Source: Charina bottae (Eukaryota; Chordata; Lepidosauria; Squamata; Charinaidae). From it: a stretch of 64,000 bases of DNA. Below are positions 60,866 through 64,000 of the stretch, piece by piece (within the stretch, counting starts at the first letter, position 1; every line of letters begins with the position of its first letter). The stretch spans positions 9,167,001 to 9,231,000 of the forward strand of contig JALMGJ010000015.1 of NCBI GenBank assembly GCA_023362775.1, given 5' to 3'. The notes under the pieces are model-generated. The model was not told the DNA's origin. It saw nothing but the letters and a program-made list of their open reading frames with translations, and made no database searches. The translations under genes were made by a program, and so were the position numbers.

Positions 60866-61120
60866 TGTCAGGGAAATTGGTGAAGAAACAGCGCTGAGTC
60901 AAAGTTCAACTCTAGTTTCTTTATTGTTTCTACCATACACAGAATCTTGCCAGACTAAAGGTTCCTAAACTGAGCTAAGAGGAAAAATACCCTTGGGAAT
61001 CTAGGGTGGAGCCAGCCTAACTTTCTTCCTCGCCCCCCCCCCCGACACTCTCCAAGCTGTGTAAGCTGTGCGAACGCTTATCAGCCTGGAATGCGCTCTC
61101 TACCCCCTCAGCTCCCAGCT
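60866..61120 (-). mobile_element. Possible LTR fragment (U5/R end)
   Basis: On the minus strand it reads ..aacaataaagaaactagagt..ccaatttccctgaca, that is, an AATAAA signal about 60 bp before a TGACA end, as in the solo LTR at 62502. The upstream LTR end is not visible, and a C run is at 61034. Confidence 0.45.
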
Positions 61121-61174
61121 CCATCACACATATACAGAGACAAAGATGACTTTCTCCCTTGAATACAGTTCTAC

Positions 61175-61378
61175 TTCTGGTGCCCATATAAGCACATCCA
61201 TGTTGACAAAAATATGGAATTGGCTTGCCATTGCCTTTTTTTTAATTTCTCAGTCTGATCCACAGCTTTGGGATTCCCTGGTGTCTTCCCCCCAAGTATT
61301 AATCAGGCCTAACCTTGCTTAGCTTCTGAGCCCACACAAGTGTGGCCACATGCTGCCACCATATTCATAAGGAGAGAT
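61175..61378 (-). mobile_element. 5S rRNA-like SINE, copy 3
   Basis: On the plus strand ccaagtattaatcaggccta and accttgcttagcttctgagc is close to the reverse complement of the 5S rRNA internal promoter (5S sense: gaagctaagcagggt, ggttagtacttgg). This is the clearest of the three copies and the basis for naming the family. Confidence 0.65.
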
Positions 61379-61735
61379 ATATCAAAAGATTGGACACTGG
61401 AAAAGATAATACAAATGGCATCTACTGTGAAGTAAAATGAGATTTAATATGGTAAACATAACTGTCTAATAGCCCCCCAAACAGTACCTTTGAAAAGTCA
61501 TAAAACTGTACTATACATATGTACCAGTGGAGATTATATTGTTTTCTCTTCCATAACTACAGAGTACACAGGGAAAGGTTTGTGCAACAGTTTTACCAGA
61601 ACAAGATGATTATCCTATACAGCTGCAATTGAGATGAAGTTTGATTCCTTCTCCATGTTCCTGGGAAAACTGTAAGCATTGATAGGAATTTTATTTCTGG
61701 TTACCTTGGAATGCCCTTCCATGGGATATGGGGAG

Positions 61736-61759
61736 ATATATATATATATATATATATAT
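61736..61759. repeat. (TA)n microsatellite
   Basis: Twelve TA units directly before an inverted L2 tail. Confidence 0.95.
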
Positions 61760-61761
61760 TT

Positions 61762-62115
61762 GTTCGTTCAATTTATCCCCCGCCCATCTCCCATACAAGG
61801 GACTCTGGGCGGGTTACAACAAATAAAATTTAAAAAATTTAAAAACTATACAAAATATCTAAAAACACAACAAGCATAGAATAAATAAAGTCCAAGATGG
61901 ATTTGGAACCACAGAGTAGATCATGGTGCTACGGGGCCAGCCAACCCCACAAGGTACTACCACATCCGTTGTCCCAGGCCAGGCGGCAGAGCCAGGTCTT
62001 AAGGGCCTTCCGAAAGGCCAGGAGTGAGGGGGCCAGTCTCACCTCCGGGGACAAGATATTCCATAGGGCGGGCGCTATCGCAGAGAAGGCACGCCTCCTG
62101 GACCCCGCTAGATGG
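61762..62115 (-). mobile_element. L2 LINE 3' end (RT C-terminus)
   Basis: The minus strand encodes SAIAPALWNILSPEVRLAPS and LLAFRKALKTWLCRLAWDNG without a stop, then the tail (plus strand: cccgcccatctcccatacaa). This is the standard end of L2-group RT. Confidence 0.88.
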
Positions 62116-62501
62116 AATATTTATCTATTATACTCTTTTACAGCATTTTGGAACGAATTCCCTTTGTTTTTTTGTTCTGTTTTGGGAAGGCAGACTAGTA
62201 TTCAACATTTTTAATCACTGCCTGCAATTTTATTTGACACCTTAAAATTTTAAGTTTTCTTCTGCTGTGGTTTATGTTTCAATTTAATCGTACCACTTTG
62301 AGAATATGAACTGAAAGCTTATTTGTATAGCTTGGAAACAGAATAATACTAAGCAATTTCTGTGAAGCTGCCATTGCATGTAGCATCATGTGCCCTTCAA
62401 GCCATTTGTCCTTGACTGAAGACTGGAATGGAAAAACCACCACGGTTTGTTACTGCAAAAAAAAAAAATACTACTCATGCTAACTCTAGATTTCCATCCA
62501 T

Positions 62502-63000
62502 TGTCAGGATGTGATATCCTGCCATGGCGACAGGAGGGAGGTACATCCTGTCAGTCTACTTTGAAGGGGACACTCACCAGACTTGCGGAGGAGGTGAGAA
62601 TGCCTGTAGTGGAGTCTTGGTGTATTCACGGAACCGCAAATTATGCGAATGCAAGTATGGTGTCTAGCAGTTCAGCACCAAGGATAGATAAAACGCTAGC
62701 ACCTTGTTAGTTGATTCGAGGCTGGGAAGATCGAGAAATTGGGAAGTGAAGGGAGGGGCTGTCAACTCACGGGGGAACCTTGAAGATTTTAATTGTTGGT
62801 TTACGCGAGCTTCATTCATTTGAGTCTTTAATGTGTTATGGATCTCTAGCTTCTACTGTGTAAAAACATTGTAGACTCCCTGGCAATGTGTGCCATACGC
62901 TAAATAAATAAATCTCTAGCTTTAATAAAGAACTCTTCATATCCTTAAGGGCTTGTGTCCGGAGTTTCTGATTAATAGCTAAAGGATCAAGAACATGACA
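62502..63000 (+). mobile_element. Probable solo LTR
   Basis: 499 bp starting TGTCAGGATG and ending AACATGACA, so TGTCA/TGACA are inverted ends. Near its right side is AATAAAGAACTCTTC, a polyadenylation signal placed as in the R/U5 of gypsy- or retrovirus-like LTRs. Flanks are tccat and cccat, a 5-bp duplication with one change. No internal region or second LTR is present. The family is not determined. Confidence 0.65.
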
Positions 63001-63088
63001 CCCATATTCTCAGGAAGACATGTAGGATTTTACTGGTGGTTTAGCCATTTCTATGTCTGTTCCAAAATTCCTTGCACAGATTCTAGAA

Positions 63089-63359
63089 CAGGGCTTTCCA
63101 AAGTTTTCCCACGGCGACACACCAACCGCCATTGGTGTGTCGCCGCGGGAAAACCCGGAAGTGCCACCATTGCGGCAGCGCGCAAAAACCCGGAAGCGCT
63201 GCTGCCGCTTTCAGGTTTTTGCGCACCACCGTTGGTGTGTCGCCGCGGGAAAACCCGGAAGCGCTGATAATGATCAGCGCTTCCAGGTTGTGTGGCGACA
63301 CACCAGACTGTGTGTGGCGACACACTTTTGTGTCGCGACACAGAGTTTGGAAAGCTCTG
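63089..63359 (+). mobile_element. hAT MITE copy F, complete
   Basis: 271 bp with ends cagggctttccaaagttttc and gagtttggaaagctctg. Perfect 8-bp duplications ttctagaa lie at 63081-63088 and 63360-63367. The left 200 bp match copy E closely, and the right part is shorter. Confidence 0.94.
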
Positions 63360-64000
63360 TTCTAGAATGTAAAGAAGGCAACACCACTGTAAACCATTTT
63401 AAACCTTTGGAGAATGCAAGGTGCTCAGCTTCTCAAATAATTAATTCAGTGAAATGTTGGCTGGCTGTACGCAGCATTTTGTGGTACCCACCAAAAGACA
63501 GGGGGACCAATTTGCTTGCAGTTGGTGGAAACCGAGAGGCTTTCCAGCTGTAGAGACATTGAATACCACTTGTGCAGATGACAAGTATAGATTGGAGCAT
63601 GTCCAAAGGACAAATATGTTTAACCAAATATGAAAAGGCTCTCCATCTCTTTTTTCTTTCTCTTCCCAGGGTTCATGATTGTAAGCAATGTTTTTGCCTG
63701 AAAGCACAGGCGTGCACTGCACTGCACATTAATCCTTCAAACTCTAACAGATGCTGGCAGGGATTTAGAGTGGAATGTATTTACAAAGTGACAAATTATG
63801 TTCTATATTATACACAGAGAAAGAAAGAGCACCTACAAATAGGCTGATAAATGTCAGCTGCAGTGATGACAAGTGGTTCATTTTTATTATACAATAACCA
63901 CCATCTTTTTTTCAGGGAGGCCCAAACATTTATTTATTGCAGTGGAGGTGGGGGGAAAAAATCAAGATTATATGTGACACAAAGTAATATCTCTAAGATC

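Larger units (their letters stand above)
49980..64000 (-). other. WWOX: WWOX intron 5, 3' part (within window)
   Basis: The sequence above exon 6 is intron 5 on the gene's strand and runs off the window. Exon 5 (human ..SRILEEW end) was not found. Repeats are listed separately. The stretches 52640-53960, 54305-55185, 55530-56180, 56230-58260, 58970-59680, 60095-60675, 61380-61730, 62115-62500 and 63370-64000 show no recognisable feature. Confidence 0.8.

Noticed and set aside
61290..61340. 5S rRNA gene
   Set aside because: Only the internal-promoter region resembles 5S, with several changes, and it sits in a SINE.
62502..63000. Full provirus at this locus
   Set aside because: No gag/pol/env-like frame and no second LTR nearby. 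Only a solo LTR is supported.
49980..64000. WWOX exon 5
   Set aside because: No sequence coding for the expected ..RILEEW end with a donor was found on the minus strand by eye. It probably lies beyond the window.
1..64000. CRISPR array, operon or bacterial-type defence system
   Set aside because: Introns with GT/AG borders, SINEs and LINEs show vertebrate nuclear DNA, and the tandem repeats have no spacer structure.

Overview
This is a piece of vertebrate nuclear DNA, most likely from a squamate reptile (a snake or a lizard; I cannot decide which). The evidence is the AT-rich sequence with long introns and the repeat mix: BovB (RTE) LINEs, Sauria-type tRNA SINEs ending in a BovB-like tail, reptilian L1, L2 and CR1 LINEs, Penelope-like elements, hAT and Tc1/mariner miniature transposons, and long GATA-type microsatellites.

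The only cellular gene I recognise is WWOX (WW-domain oxidoreductase), on the minus strand. Three internal coding exons can be placed to the base: exon 6 (49891-49979), exon 7 (40864-41049) and exon 8 (30508-30772), in human numbering. They are 89, 186 and 265 bp, have consensus AG/GT borders, keep one reading frame, and encode most of the C-terminal part of the short-chain dehydrogenase domain, including the catalytic Ser and the YNRSK motif. Intron 7 is 10,091 bp and intron 6 is 8,841 bp. The window starts inside intron 8 and ends inside intron 5. Exons 1-5 and 9 were not seen.

Layout by coordinate. 1-30507 is intron 8: L1 pieces, BovB copies, two internally rearranged Sauria SINEs, a 25-bp SINE head with its own target-site duplication, a perfect 91-bp inverted repeat (22937-23136) and an L2 fragment. 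30508-30772 is exon 8. 30773-40863 is intron 7: a BovB, a SINE with an internal duplication, a TG-rich microsatellite, a BovB next to an L2 fragment, a complete hAT MITE and a complete Sauria SINE. It also holds a Penelope-like tail with a hammerhead-like motif. 40864-41049 is exon 7. 41050-49890 is intron 6: a young BovB, a Tc1/mariner end, and a hAT-derived GC-rich locus with nine 39/33-bp units that each carry E-box, CCAAT and GC-box look-alikes. 49891-49979 is exon 6. 49980-64000 is intron 5: a Penelope-like fragment, a decayed L1 with a SINE and a MITE nested in it, a Tigger-like MITE, LTR pieces including a probable solo LTR, and another hAT MITE.

No other protein-coding gene, tRNA gene, rRNA gene or CRISPR array is supported. 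Almost all other open frames are repeat-derived or chance. The most notable non-genic signals are the hAT MITE family with 8-bp duplications centred on TA, the promoter-motif minisatellite inside one hAT locus, the perfect palindrome and the hammerhead-like Penelope tails.
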